This document shows, one piece after another, positions 10,382-24,058 of a stretch of DNA of 64,000 nt. Within the stretch, counting starts at the first letter, position 1, and each line of letters begins with the position of its first letter. Under the pieces are notes generated by a model. It was given only the letters and a program-made list of their open reading frames with translations. It was not told where the DNA came from and searched no databases. Source of the DNA: Perkinsus marinus ATCC 50983 (Eukaryota > Perkinsozoa > Perkinsida > Perkinsidae); assembly GCF_000006405.1 (NCBI RefSeq), contig NW_003216064.1, forward strand, positions 80,470 through 144,469, given 5' to 3'. The position numbers and the translations under genes are program-made.

Positions 10382-12361
10382 ATGGATGTTGAGTTATATA
10401 GTAGGGTCGGCCTGGCGAACACTCTATCGAGCCGCGGCTCGTCCGCAATGACGTAGTTGGGGAACGGAGTGGGGATAGTCCCTACTAACCTCGTAAGCCT
10501 CGAAATAAGAGAGCATTCGGGATCGTTGGTGATTCTGGACGATCAAGTGGTGGTTCTACTCAGTGGAGGGTCTTGGTACAATATAGGGGAGTAGTGTTAT
10601 GCTGCGTGCTTCAAGTTCTCGCCTTCTAGTAGAAGGTTCGTAGATGCCAAGGGTCTCTACATCTACGAACCTTCTTAAGAGAGTCTATCTCGGGGACGTC
10701 ACTGAATCGCTCGTCCAAGCTAGCGCCTCCAAGAGGCCAAGGAAACAGTACCATTGAGAACATCATTATATTAGTCTCCCCGCATCGGTGCGAGCTCGAT
10801 TAGTTAATGTTCCTGTCGCTGTTTCACCCTCTCGTTGTAAGTATAGTGCGGGGAGGAGCTAGCGATGGACCTGTGATGGGTCGACTAAGTAGCGGCAGGT
10901 CTGTCGTGATTGCTTCATGCGTGGCTTATTAGCTCAATGCGAGCACTCTTTCATCTGTCCGTCACCTGTGCGGGTGCTGCTGCCTGACTCATCCAATGTG
11001 GCTAACAGAGCTTTTTGTTGAATGTTCTCTATCGGCGGAACGTCAATAGCAGTTTGCAAGCGGCACTTCTCCACAAGGTCACTGAGCGTTAACCCCATAA
11101 TGAACTCGCCCTTCGGGTCCACCTGCCCCTACCCACTGACCGTACCCCCCGTGCTGAGCCACGATATGGACGAGCTGCATCAGATGTACACTGACTTGAT
11201 ACTGGGAATGGAGCTGGCCGTCCCGGGAACAGGACCCGACACCTGGGTGACACTCAGCCGGAGCAGGTACGACCTCATCAAAGGTCTTTTCCCTGTCGAA
11301 TGGAGCCTGGGCGTGGCCAAGATTGGCGGAGGCCACTACCAATATCCACACGATGTAGATGATGTGGAAAGGGCCTTCCTGTTTGCTCGAGAGGCCATAG
11401 TGAAGGAACGGCCGGGGGTGATCGTCCTGGGCCCTCTGACAGAGGAAGGAGACGTTCTGGCCAATTGCGAGTACAGCAACTTCGTCGAGATGCTCATTCA
11501 GTCCGCTCGAGAGGCACGGCCGGAGACCAGAGTTGTGTGGGACGAGACTTTGGTGGGAGCCCAGCTTCTCGTGCTTTGGACGTCGCCGACGTCACGTCGG
11601 GTGTCTGCTCGCGGCGTAGAGGGTTCGATGAGAATTCGCCTTGGGAGGTTTTCGTTCGACACGTTTCTCCATTCAGCCGAGTCGCTCATGATACTCCCTT
11701 CTTCAGGGTGGCTTCGGCCGTATAGCAGGGGCCCGGCCGCAGCTGTGGTCGACCGAGTTCTTCCTCAAGGCCATCACGCCCGATGCCACTATAATACCCT
11801 CTGTGTACGGTCTTGACGCTGCTCTGGTCGGCTGTGTGGTTAACCAAGAGGGTAGCGCCGATAATGAAGGAGCCCTCAACGACGATGACGAGTTGCCGTC
11901 GGTTATTGATCTCAACCGAGAGGTGGGGAAGGCGACCTCTCATTCTCTTCCAACGTTCACTGTGGCATTTCGTAGGTAAATGGCCTCAGAGATTTGGTTA
12001 CCAGCGGCCTCAGCCTCCCCACAGCCTCGGCCTACATTGGTAGCTACATATATAACAAACTCTGGAACGAGCTCATAGGACGATCTCGAGTTGTTGTTGA
12101 TGTTCATCACCGCGGCTGCTGGATCGCCATAGAGGTGCTGACCCTTCTTGGCAGCTCTCAGAGTTCTCGGTTCTCTTCTAGGTCCTACATGACGAGCTAA
12201 GGTCCGACAAATTGCCGGCGTGTACGAGGCTGATCAGTAGATCAGATCATGATGTTCTCCTTGTGTGCCCACCCTTTGCATACGAGGATCCTCAAACAGC
12301 TCTGCCTCATGCTGATGAGCTCGTACAGTGCATGCTTGACCTGTTCCTCCATACAGAGTGA
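10382..12361 (+). CDS. Class-III aminotransferase-like protein, catalytic lysine apparently absent
   Basis: An exon at 10457-10590 reads LEIREHSGSLVILDDQVVV and then LLSGGSWYNIG, resembling the family's N-terminal 'GxYLYDxdGxxYLDxxSG' block. About 10935-11015 gives VRVLLPDSSNVANRAF, like 'VFFxNSGSEANExA'. The long exon through 11022-11557 gives VIVLGPLTEEGD, like the 'VEPIQGEGG' block, and VVWDETL. After an intron ending CTTCAG (about 11706) comes GGFGRIAG, giving the DE..GFGR PLP-site signature. The expected 'xxK-xLGGG' lysine segment instead reads PDATIIPSVYGLD. The end is TGA at 12359-12361. The start is uncertain: ATG 10317 directly abuts the IML1 stop, and the frame from ATG 10382 meets a TAG at 10454. 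The frame through 11022 contains RHFSTRSLS, which looks like a mitochondrial presequence but may be internal. Confidence 0.6.
10631..10675. repeat. Perfect 16-bp inverted repeat (hairpin)
   Basis: AGAAGGTTCGTAGATG (10631-10646) and its exact reverse complement CATCTACGAACCTTCT (10660-10675) flank a 13-nt loop. It lies in the apparent first or second intron of the aminotransferase-like gene, and its right arm ends four bases before a candidate 3' splice site (TTAAG|AGAGTC). Confidence 0.85.
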
Positions 12362-12801
12362 TAGTCGTTTCTGGTAACTACAGTTTCTGTGTTAGCAGCA
12401 ACCAGTTGTACTGCGGTCAATATCCACTGCTCTTCACGCCAAATTGATAATCTCATATGAACCCTTGTCGTTAGCCTGATGAATGCAAATACCAGCGAGC
12501 CGGGTGTACACTTGCTAAGTGCCTTGAGTTAACTGTTCTGGTAACAACCCTTCCATCGAGACCGCGACATGAAGTATTCACTAGCTGTTCCATCTCATCG
12601 ATTTAGCGCGTAGGGTACATCCAAGTTAATACCAATCCCGAATGATTATTTACGAATCCGAACGTGAACGGACTGGTTGAGCGCAACATTATAAACTTTG
12701 AGAGACGCGTTTACATTTGAGATCCATCTTAAACAGTAATACTAATAACGATAGGTGATCAATGACATACACCTCCACAAATCATAATGTGTAACTGTAC
12801 G
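12362..12801. other. Intergenic between convergent genes
   Basis: No coding region, RNA gene or repeat recognised. It separates the 3' ends of the aminotransferase-like gene (+) and isocitrate lyase (-). Confidence 0.5.
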
Positions 12802-14433
12802 TTACATCTTCGACTTACCGAACTGCCTCTCAGTTGACTCCGACCCCTGGCTGGCAGTGGAGGTTGAGCCACCAGTAGCCAGACCAACCATAGAGTCCAT
12901 GAAATCCGCGCCACTCCACCTCTGGTGCGTCAACAGCTCCACCTTATTGGCACGCTCGGCCCTCTGCACATCTCTAACGTAGGCAAGCATATTCTCCTTG
13001 GCATAGTTCTTGGCGAAGACATCACTGTGTAAGCCTGACAGATGGAAGCCAGCCAGAGTGATGAACTGCCACACATAACCCAGCTTGCCGATGTCCTTCT
13101 GGAAGGAGGCGATCTGCGAATCAGTCATGCCAGCAGCATCCCAGTTGAAGCTGGGAGACAGGTTGTAGCCGAGAAGAATCTTGTCACCATGAACCTTCTT
13201 AATAGCACTGGCAAAATCGAAACACTGAGAGTAGACGGGTTTCTTCGACTCCATCCAGAGAATGTCGCAGTAAGGCGCGAATGCAATACCGCGGCTAATG
13301 CACATCCTAGTGCCGCACTTGATGCGATAATAGCCTTCCCTGGTACGAGGGAGATCCCAGCACCAGAAGGGAACAGTGCCAAGCAACCTCTTAGCCTCAG
13401 CACGCATCTCGTCGATACTCATGAACATACTCTTCTCCTCCCATTCGGTCACAGACTTGCCCATGGTCTTCAGTTTGCTCGAAACGAGGTCAGGGAAGGT
13501 GGTCAGCTGAGCATTCATGACCCAATCAGTCTCAAGCTTAGATATCTCCTCAGGAGAGGCTCCACGGTGGACAGCAGCGTCAACCTTACCCTGTAGAGAT
13601 TCCTTCACGTTAGGATTTGAAGCACCAACAATGAAGCTATGATCTCTAGGATCGATGTTAGTGTCCAACAACGTGGCGGCCTCAGCATCAGTACGAGCCA
13701 CAATAATTGTCTCAACGCCAAGCACGTCGGTCATCAACCGAGCAGCCACGAGACGGTCAATGTGCTCTCGCGTAGAGACGAGCACTTTGCCACCCATGTG
13801 GCCACATTTCTTGGTGCCAGGCTTCTGGTCCTCGAGATGGACACCAGCTGCACCGCGCTCTACCATCATCTTCATAAGCTTCATGACAGCAGTCAAGCCA
13901 CCATGACCGGTATCACCATCGGCAATGATCGGAGCGAAATGGTCGACGGCTGGATTAGCCTGACGTTCAGTCTCGGTCATACCAAATCTCTCTTGGTGCT
14001 GCTTCTGGTCATGGAACACTTGCGCACGGAAGAGCTGATCCACCTTGTTCGGAACCGTATTGTAGGGATAGTCAGCGAAATCCGGGCCGGGTTCGTTAGA
14101 AGTAGAGGCCGTCGAAGAACTCTGCCAACCCGAGACGTAGATGGTCTTGAGGTACTTCGCCATCTGTGTCACTTGGACTGGATCCAAGGCACCGAACGTA
14201 GGCAGGAAACCACCAGTCCGCTGAGCTTCCTTGAAGGCCTTCCATAACTTCTTGCTCATAGCATCAGCAGGGTACTTGGTACGACCAGCTTTCTGGCCAC
14301 GAAGACGGGCGACATCCTCTGCCGAGTACAAGCGACGCTTCCCAATCCAACGATCAGACTTCCACCATTGCTTGATCTCGGCCACGTCAGAGGAGAACTC
14401 GGCAGATTCAACGGCTGCAGGAATTAGAGACAT
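12802..14433 (-). CDS. ICL: Isocitrate lyase (glyoxylate cycle), C-terminal SKM peroxisomal-type signal
   Basis: Intronless 543-codon frame starting at an ATG (14431-14433). It splits isocitrate into glyoxylate and succinate, allowing net carbon gain from acetate or fatty acids. The family signature KKCGHMGGK (about residues 207-215, with the catalytic Cys) is present. So are [11 protein letters not shown] near the start, the DGDTGHGG metal and substrate loop, [34 protein letters not shown] and the C-terminal QFITLAGFH. The length fits the longer eukaryotic-type enzymes. The last three residues are S-K-M before TAA (12802-12804), matching the PTS1 consensus. Neighbours give no functional link, and malate synthase is not in the window. 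Confidence 0.97.
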   Translation of the reverse strand: MSLIPAAVESAEFSSDVAEIKQWWKSDRWIGKRRLYSAEDVARLRGQKAGRTKYPADAMSKKLWKAFKEAQRTGGFLPTFGALDPVQVTQMAKYLKTIYVSGWQSSSTASTSNEPGPDFADYPYNTVPNKVDQLFRAQVFHDQKQHQERFGMTETERQANPAVDHFAPIIADGDTGHGGLTAVMKLMKMMVERGAAGVHLEDQKPGTKKCGHMGGKVLVSTREHIDRLVAARLMTDVLGVETIIVARTDAEAATLLDTNIDPRDHSFIVGASNPNVKESLQGKVDAAVHRGASPEEISKLETDWVMNAQLTTFPDLVSSKLKTMGKSVTEWEEKSMFMSIDEMRAEAKRLLGTVPFWCWDLPRTREGYYRIKCGTRMCISRGIAFAPYCDILWMESKKPVYSQCFDFASAIKKVHGDKILLGYNLSPSFNWDAAGMTDSQIASFQKDIGKLGYVWQFITLAGFHLSGLHSDVFAKNYAKENMLAYVRDVQRAERANKVELLTHQRWSGADFMDSMVGLATGGSTSTASQGSESTERQFGKSKM

Positions 14434-15410
14434 AATGCTAAAAAGTTGGGGTCTTGAGGGTCAATGATGGTGATTCAGATGCAGAACGCACGTTGAATCT
14501 TGCGCTCGCCCTGATCGATAACCAATCACGTACGCGAGTACATGACGGACTTGGGTACTGAACCACGCAGTTTACGTTGCTCACGATGCAGGTCTCATGA
14601 TTCATATTTGGGCCGATCGCTTTCTTCTTGGAAGCTTTTTTCGGACTCTCATACCACATGATATGAGCTCACTCTTCGAATAGAAAGTGAACGCTGCATA
14701 TGTCCTACGAGTTGTTAATAAGTATTCACAGTGCGAATTTCACAATGTGTGAAGTCCGCAGAGAAGGCCGAGTGTTGGAACATTCTGACATGTTCCATGG
14801 ACCCTTTGGGAAGGGCTCCCAACGACTGATTCTCGTGTAATTCAACATCGTTAAATCCGCTATGGCAAGCATTTACAGCAGATACAGGGTGGTGCAAAAA
14901 ACGGGACCGCTCCTGATAATTTCGCGGCAAGCGACAGTTCGTGAACAAAGGTGCCATTCGAAAGCGCTCATCGAGCTCTCTCCAACGCTGTATGTACGGT
15001 TCTTCTATCCGTATTGCGTTCGGAGGTATCGTCGAACGCAAAATCGCCTACATACCCGTACCGGTTTTAACTTCGAATGATTCTCATCAGCTCCGAACAC
15101 TTTTTCATGGGAATGTGACTTATGAAAACCAGAAAACGAAGCCAAGCAATTCTATCATAGAACACGACACTTGGAGAACTAGAGAAGGAGGGCCGGTAAG
15201 GCCAATGGTGAATACTAGACTAGTGTAAAAAGTATGGACCATTCATTGTTCCGCAACGATGTCAAGGGTGATACCAAGAGCTACTTAGATTAATGACGTA
15301 CGCTCAAGAATGATGCATCATCGACGTGATTCTTTATATGGAAAACTCACCTTGGCGACTGATAACCTACTGCAGAGTTGACGCCTCGATAATAAGTAGG
15401 CTCTATAGTT
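14434..15410. other. Intergenic, contains diverged dispersed repeat
   Basis: Upstream region of isocitrate lyase and downstream of the CD36-family gene. Apart from the repeat at 14888-15052 I see no supported gene. Confidence 0.5.
14888..15052 (+). repeat. Dispersed repeat family B, copy 1
   Basis: Homologous along about 165 bp to 56318-56478. Shared blocks include GGTGCAAAAAA, ATTTCG(C/T)GGC, GACAGTT, GT(G/A)CCATT, TATCGTC(G/A)AACGCAAAATCG and CTACATAC. The copies are clearly diverged and hold no intact reading frame. Confidence 0.7.
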
Positions 15411-17846
15411 CTAGCTCACTTCAACGCTCGGCTTCACACCGCCTACTCCTAAAGACATCTCACGAAGTATCTTCCTCCTTCGCCAGCCAAGTAATGCCAG
15501 TATGACAGCAGCGATAAGTAATACTATACCCACAGCGAGCAAGATACCAAAGAGAATGTTAAAAAGAGTAGGGCCAGACTGGAGTGTCTTAACAGCGTCA
15601 ATCTGGAATCCAAAAGCCGTCTGGTGTTTATTCAACCAGAAAGCCGGCAAGAGGAGCCCGTCAGTCATGTTGCCGGTCTGACCATTAGCTGTTGGGGGGA
15701 AGGCAACGTTCAGCTGCAGTCTTTGCTGACCATTAAGTAGAGCGCCAGTCAACGGCTCCGTAAAAATGTCAACTGTGAATTCTCTCGTCCCCTGACAGTC
15801 AGAGTCACCAGTACAAGATACGATAGAAACCCTTTCGCCAGGATGATAGTTATCACGGGAAGAGGTTCCAGGAATCAACGTGAAGTGTGGCAGAGAGGCA
15901 TAAACCGGTACCCGAACTGTAGCGGGAGTAGGAGAGGAAAAATACCCAAGATTAAGTGTCCCACGGGGGGAATCGCAATCGATTCCGGCCGAGTTTCCAG
16001 GCTCGGAACCATCACAGTTCTCCACACGAAAATCGATATCTTTGAGAGTCCACCTGTCAATTTTAATGCCTCTCCAGTCAGAGTCGGGCTCGATGTTCTT
16101 AAGGGTCGCGGCTGAGAATATTTGGCCAACGAAGAGCCGGGCTTCAGCATTCACCTGGTGGAATTCGTCCGTCCCCTTACCATTCAACGTACCAGGGACA
16201 AACTTAGCGTCCCAACCAGCAGCGTAGTTAGGTGTACACATATCGTTAGCCACGCACGTGCCATTTTGCGCAAACGAAGCCTGCGCCATGCAGTCACGGT
16301 CGAAGGCACAGTTCTGAGTCTGGCCATTATACATCTTGAAGTAGCTCAACCCCTTCCAATCAGGTATCTTACTACTACGGTACTGCTCGGTAGGAGGACC
16401 GTTAGTTACCGGCCTGGCGAAACCAAGAGTAATAGGCTGACCCGTAAACCTGTCTGGGAACGCCTGGTTGTCCCAACCTACCATTTGTGCAATCGTCATC
16501 CTGATGAACCTTGGATAGAACTCGTAGTCAGGATCGTACAATGAACTGCTCTTATTAGCATATGGGAAGAGAGAGAACCTCATAGTGTCGTAGTTGGACA
16601 GACCATAGGAGCCAGCATAGTTCAAATGAGCGCTCCAAGCAGCCGCCTCGGGTGGCGTTAGGAACCCTTTCAACAGGAGTAGCAACTGGAGCACAGCACT
16701 GTTGTTATCCGTGAAGTCAGTGTCCATGATATAATTGAATATCCTCGTCTTAGCGTCCTCCGAGAAAGTAGCGAGGATTTCCTTCTCAAGGTCAACATCT
16801 GCGCCACTGTCAGGGTTGAACTTGCAGCTATGATTGGCGTCTTGCTTGGTGACGCAACCAAACGCATAAGCAAAGTAGTCGATAGCCATGGTAGCTGGTG
16901 GGAGCATCGACAGGTCCAACGTCGGTACGATACTCTTCAGCTGAGGTCCAATGGCCTCCACATCTATTTCTTGATTCCCCAACAACCTCGTCAAACCGGC
17001 ATCGAAATACTGAGCACGCATCGCGTTCCTCGTATTCCCAAAAGTGTTGTTGATTATGCCCTCAACTACGGGAGCAGTCTTGACCAGAGTAATGACCAGA
17101 TTCGTCAATCGTTGATATGTACCGCATAAACCCAGCATCTGGAGAACTTCCATGGTATTCACCTCCTGCCCACTTTGAGTGACTGTACTTAGCAAAGCTA
17201 CGTGAGGGACAAAGACCTTCTGCTGCAACCTATCAGTCTCATCCTTATCAGCAAAGACGAAAGTGTTAGTCTCATTCCAATGGGCTATACCTTCCTTGTT
17301 CCACTTATCGACATCAACCGAGGCCTCAATACGCTCTTGAGTCTGAGCAGCATGTATGGGAGGTAGCTCTTGCACAATGGGCTTGGCGCCATCCCTGAGG
17401 ACCTCTGCAGGGTTGGTAACGTTGAAAGCGTAGAAGTCATGAGGCATACCCCTGAGGCAGTCCTCGGGCTTGGAGCAACCGTCCTTGCTAGCATCACACC
17501 AACCAGAGGCCGATGCCAATGGTTTAGTTGCAGGAGTGCTAGAGCTGAGACAGATATCTCGGGCCTTGGAAGAGTTGACCAACCAGGCCTGATAGGCCAG
17601 ACCAGAGCACGTGGCATCACCAACAAACATATTGGAACAGTCTGTCGTCTGAAATGTGTTGTCAATGAAACGCGCTTTGTCGATACCATCGATCAATTGG
17701 GCTTCGAATAAGGTCTTAGACAAGATGGCGAAGACAATTGCCACAATGGCAATTACGAGACATACTATGGCTAGTACGAAGTAGACCCAAGGATGACATC
17801 GTAAAGGGCAGCGCCCCCAACAAGTATACCATGCAGCTTTGCTCAT
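15411..17846 (-). CDS. CD36/LIMP-2 (SCARB) family membrane receptor
   Basis: Intronless frame of 811 codons. It has a short N-terminal tail, a transmembrane segment near residues 22-47 (FVLAIVCLVIAIVAIVFAIL), a large ectodomain and a second transmembrane segment near residues 760-790 (ILFGILLAVGIVLLIAAVIL) with a short C-tail: the two-pass topology of CD36 proteins. FYAFNVTNPAEVLRDGAKP (about residue 140) matches the family hallmark 'FYxFNVTNPxEVLxGxKP'. Family members bind lipids and lipoproteins or act in lysosomal membranes. At 811 residues it is much longer than the usual 470-500; the extra length includes a Cys-rich stretch (CAFDRDCMAQ, CVANDMC). Substrate cannot be told from sequence. 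Confidence 0.88.
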   Translation of the reverse strand: MSKAAWYTCWGRCPLRCHPWVYFVLAIVCLVIAIVAIVFAILSKTLFEAQLIDGIDKARFIDNTFQTTDCSNMFVGDATCSGLAYQAWLVNSSKARDICLSSSTPATKPLASASGWCDASKDGCSKPEDCLRGMPHDFYAFNVTNPAEVLRDGAKPIVQELPPIHAAQTQERIEASVDVDKWNKEGIAHWNETNTFVFADKDETDRLQQKVFVPHVALLSTVTQSGQEVNTMEVLQMLGLCGTYQRLTNLVITLVKTAPVVEGIINNTFGNTRNAMRAQYFDAGLTRLLGNQEIDVEAIGPQLKSIVPTLDLSMLPPATMAIDYFAYAFGCVTKQDANHSCKFNPDSGADVDLEKEILATFSEDAKTRIFNYIMDTDFTDNNSAVLQLLLLLKGFLTPPEAAAWSAHLNYAGSYGLSNYDTMRFSLFPYANKSSSLYDPDYEFYPRFIRMTIAQMVGWDNQAFPDRFTGQPITLGFARPVTNGPPTEQYRSSKIPDWKGLSYFKMYNGQTQNCAFDRDCMAQASFAQNGTCVANDMCTPNYAAGWDAKFVPGTLNGKGTDEFHQVNAEARLFVGQIFSAATLKNIEPDSDWRGIKIDRWTLKDIDFRVENCDGSEPGNSAGIDCDSPRGTLNLGYFSSPTPATVRVPVYASLPHFTLIPGTSSRDNYHPGERVSIVSCTGDSDCQGTREFTVDIFTEPLTGALLNGQQRLQLNVAFPPTANGQTGNMTDGLLLPAFWLNKHQTAFGFQIDAVKTLQSGPTLFNILFGILLAVGIVLLIAAVILALLGWRRRKILREMSLGVGGVKPSVEVS

Positions 17847-18471
17847 GCTACTGTGGATATCAAAAGCACTGAAAAATGGGTAGAAAATCTCAAACTAACT
17901 CTGGTGACGAGATCCGTTCCTAATGATCATTGACCACCGAAAAATTGTTCGAAATTTGTCCACCATCCAGCTAGACGCTGATGAAAGTTAACCAGAGAAT
18001 TCTCGACTAGGGAAGGTGAATACGCGGAAGGACATTGTGCAGAAATGACACGTAAAACGCCGAAAAGACCCGTAAGGCACCGCACTAAAATTGCATGCGT
18101 CACGTTCGGAAGAGAAGAGATTGTTTCTGCTACGCCATTGTGATCGATCCACACCTGCTAATCAGAGGCCTATTTCACAAGCCACCATAAGGAGCGAAAA
18201 TTGTAAAGTACCGTACGGTTTCATTGCAAGGGGCTTTCACATCCTTACGATTTGCGGGGTAGCAGTAAGATAAGATCAGCCTACCGGCTTTGAGGAGGGC
18301 GTTTGTGATCTGCAGGAATGATCTGCATATTCTTACAATTTTCTAGTCACGGAATCGGCACGGAATCTTGTACGGTGGGTACATTTGGAGACTATGAAAG
18401 ACTGTAGCGCAGTAGTGAGAGGCCATTTTCTGTTTTCCTCCTCCTCCTCCTCCGCCCTCTCCTAACGTATA
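17847..18471. other. Intergenic between divergent genes
   Basis: Presumed promoter region shared by the CD36-family gene (-) and eRF1 (+). A CTC-rich tract (about 18436-18455) precedes the eRF1 start. No other feature recognised. Confidence 0.5.
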
Positions 18472-20608
<2,137 letters not shown>

Positions 20609-21697
20609 ATTGCGTTACAGTCACCAGCACAGGTGATGATGATGACACTGCTGCTGCTGCTGCTAGTCTCACTGGCGTTTGATGATACTCTTAATTCATC
20701 TCTCATTATAGTCATCACTCTCTGCCCTACTATTACGAAGGATAAGTACTGTGTATTAATTGTCGTGCTTGTCAATTTATGATAGGGAATGTTGATGGTT
20801 TCCAATATCACTAGAATGATCTTGTGTGCAAGTGATAGGGAAATAAAAATCATCACATTTGGTGCCCAGTTGAACAGAACGTATTCTATGCATTGTTCAT
20901 CCGCCTGGAAACTTCGAAGATGTATTCGTGATGCAGTTGCCTACATTTTCAGTCGGGTAACGAAAGTTGTGATGATTACTTTGCAGTCGTTATTGATCAT
21001 ATAACATGCAAACCGAGAGGAAGCATGTGAATCTATCGGAGACACCCGAATCAACCACAGGTGTTGTGGCACGCCATTTACGTATCAACTGGACCTGTCA
21101 ATTTCGTTAGTATTTTCAACAATAATACTCACAAGTATGAGGGACTCACAAAAATCTAGGTAACCACCTATCTAACGGAAGCCATGCTCATCGGCATTTC
21201 CCTTTCCCCTCATTTAAGCCGCATCAATCTCATTGGCGTATCATCCATATTATTGAACTGTAGCGAGCAGAGTAATACTCTGTATTCAGTAACAGGATCA
21301 CATACTACCGCCTTCATTACTGTACTTTACGCCACTATGGAAGTTGCTTATTCGAATGAGCATCCGTCACGCATAAAGCTCAGATGCTGTGTACATACTT
21401 CAACTAAACACTAGAATATGCATAGTAGTGGTATTGACAACACTACATCATTAATGCACTGCTCACATCTGTAAACGTGAGGAGATGCAATATGGTTAAA
21501 AGGTAATAGACAAGCAACAGAATTGATGGCTACGACACTATTGCCATGATAACAGACAATCTACTCCTTACATTATGCCACACTGATAACAGAACTGCGG
21601 AGAAGTGATCTCCTGTGTATATATACACTCTATATCAAAACCTCCGTCATTGCTGATGATATTCCAGCACAGATATCATGACAACAACAGAGGCTAT
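20609..21697. other. Intergenic between convergent genes
   Basis: About 1.1 kb between the 3' ends of eRF1 and the carboxypeptidase gene. No conserved frame or RNA gene recognised. Confidence 0.5.
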
Positions 21698-23895
21698 CTA
21701 ATCCTCATACGATTGGAAAAGGTGTCCATCGATGAAGGTCTCATACATATGAAGTGTTTCGAGAGGTTTGTCCATAGGTGCCATATGGCCGGCACCAAAA
21801 ACACGCAGAAATGCAAAGTTCTTGAAGCCCTTATACAAGCCAACAGGAACCTTCACGATCTCCGCACCTTCACCATTTCCTGAAATCGCATATGATTTCA
21901 AAGGACGGATAGGTTCCATAATCAGTTCACCTGATGCTTCTGGGACGGCCTTTTGAGCATTCATTTCTAACAAGGGTTGCTGCGCAAAATCTCTACTGAA
22001 TTTCCATTCTATTTTCTCAGTCCATGCTTTGTTCCCTAACCAGTTGCATATGAAATCTTGATCTCCAGCATATATCAAAACCTTCGCCCCCGAGGCCAGT
22101 ACTGTCTGGACAGCGGAAGTGTAGTCGGCCAGGAAATCTCGAGGGGCCAAGGCTGTCCACACCTGAGCCAACCCTACAGCTCAACGAACCACAATAATAG
22201 GAATACTCTACCCCTGTGTTGCTCTCGCTCCACGGCTTGATGACGGCACCGAGTTCAGCACGAACGTCAGGGCGATTCAAAAAGCGGTCCAAATGTGAGA
22301 AATTGTAGGGGTGGTTCAGTCGCATGTCGTACCTAGTTCAAATGCACAGCTCCTCAAAGCCTGGCTATGAGCTTACTCGTTAGCTCCCGAGGCGAGGGCT
22401 TTACTTAAAAGCTTAACGTTGAAAACGTAGTTCATCTCCTGGCATGCAGTCGGCAAGGGTGAATTCTGTGATAGCATCAAATATAATACCACAGTGATGA
22501 GGTTCTCTTCACTACCGCGTTGTTGACGTCAAGATGCTTATAGCATTTATCGATAAGATCAACGGTCTCGAGTCCTGCATCGTTCAGTTGTTGGTAAGTA
22601 GTGTAGTTTACAATAGAAGGTGCAGTACCAGAATTGTACGCCTGTTGTTATCAATGTTAGCAGACCACGGTGGTGACACTATACTCACCATTTTCGAATA
22701 CCACTTCACTTGCTCGGCCGGTACTGTCAAACCGTTACCAACAGCCATACCTTTGATGTCTATGTAAACGGGACGACGATGGCTGCCCAGCAGCGAACTC
22801 GATGGTGAACCTAGAACATGCCCAAGATGTCATTCCCGGGGCGCAGACTCGAAGTTTACTCAGAAGCTTCTTATTTTCAGTGATGATCTTAGCTGTCACC
22901 ACTGGAACGTAGTGGCCGCCGTAGGACTCTCCGGTGATGTGAAATTTCTTGTTGTACTGCGGGAATCGATGAAAGAATGCTTGCAAGAAGTGATACATGT
23001 CCTCAGCAATCTCAACCTCAGAGGTATCATATGAGCCTGTTGAGAACCCCGTACCTGCCAAGTTTGCATCAGAGTCGATGACGACAACGTAGAAGTCATA
23101 CCAGGTGGCTGGTCCACCCATAGCATGTTGGTCTTCAGGGTCCAGCTGTACTCGTTATGAACAGTATTAGATCCATCCTCGTTCACACGACAAGGACCAT
23201 TTTCTGCTAGTAACTGTAAGAACACATATAATCGGTGAATGGTGTATCTACCATACCGCAATCATAGAGCTCGATCCGGGACCCCCGGTGAGCCACATGG
23301 TTGTAGGGGCAGCCTCAGTAGGTTGCTGATTGCGCTTTTCGAAGAACCAAAAGAAGTACTTCTTGTCAAGTTTGTCATCAATTGTGAAGTAACCAGAGTA
23401 CTGCTTCACGTTGGCATCACACAGTCGAGGCTCCCGTAAAAGGAGATGCGACTTCCGCCCTGCTCCGGCAAGATACTCCTGGTGCTCAAAGCCCACCGAG
23501 GAGAGGTCGTTGTTGAGGAGGAAGGCAGCGGAGGAGTTCAGCTGCAGCGACTGGGGCCGGTCTGAGAGAAATAACGATGGTAATGGATTTTCCATGAGCA
23601 TCTCTCGAGGAACCGATTCTGAATGTCGGAACTAGTTCAGTTCCGATACCACACCAGGAGGAAGAGAGCGGATAAGTCAGTGGTTACCTCTATAGGCATT
23701 GACGTAGTAGAGGTAGAAGCTGGTGAGGACGGCGAGGACTACAGCGGCCACGGTGGCTTTCTTTTTCATAGACTGCTCACACTTGTTGCCGTTGCGGCTC
23801 GTGGGGTTATCAGACAATACAGTATAAGCATGACCACTCCGACCGAGGAGGAGTGATTGCGATAAGGAAGGGAAATCGGCGTCGAGGCTGGCCAT
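21698..23895 (-). CDS. Serine carboxypeptidase (peptidase family S10), nine exons
   Basis: Exons join in frame at GT-AG sites. Exon 1 (23895-23688) has a signal-anchor (KKKATVAAVVLAVLTSFYLYY). Exon 2 (from 23618) contains YSGYFTIDD, KKYFFWFFEKRN and the oxyanion motif WLTGGPGSSSMIA. Exon 3 starts LLAENGPCRV and ends LWVDQPPG, spliced to TGFSTGSYD. Exon 4 has the nucleophile motif ITGESYGGHYVP. Later exons give IKGMAVGNGLTVP, YDMRLNHPYNF, the Asp motif YAGDQDFICNWLGNKAW and the His motif GAGHMAPMDKP. Ser, Asp and His of the triad are all present. Such enzymes trim C-terminal residues in the lysosome, vacuole or secretory path. The chosen ATG at 23893-23895 (MASLDADF) lies 163 bp from the divergent KH-protein gene, so a shared promoter is likely. 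Confidence 0.95.
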
Positions 23896-24058
23896 TTTAA
23901 CGTGACACGTTCCGGAATTGGCTGTGGCAAGATTGGCAAATCTTGCTCTCTTGCATTTCCTCAACGGAATTATCAAACCGATTGTCTGATGTAGTAGCTC
24001 GAGTAGTGAGTGGAAATGATTATGATGAGCATCGATATAGCTGGGTATTCTCTGCCTT

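Noticed and set aside
13042-14247. Long plus-strand frames opposite isocitrate lyase
   Set aside because: Antisense to a full-length enzyme with all motifs.
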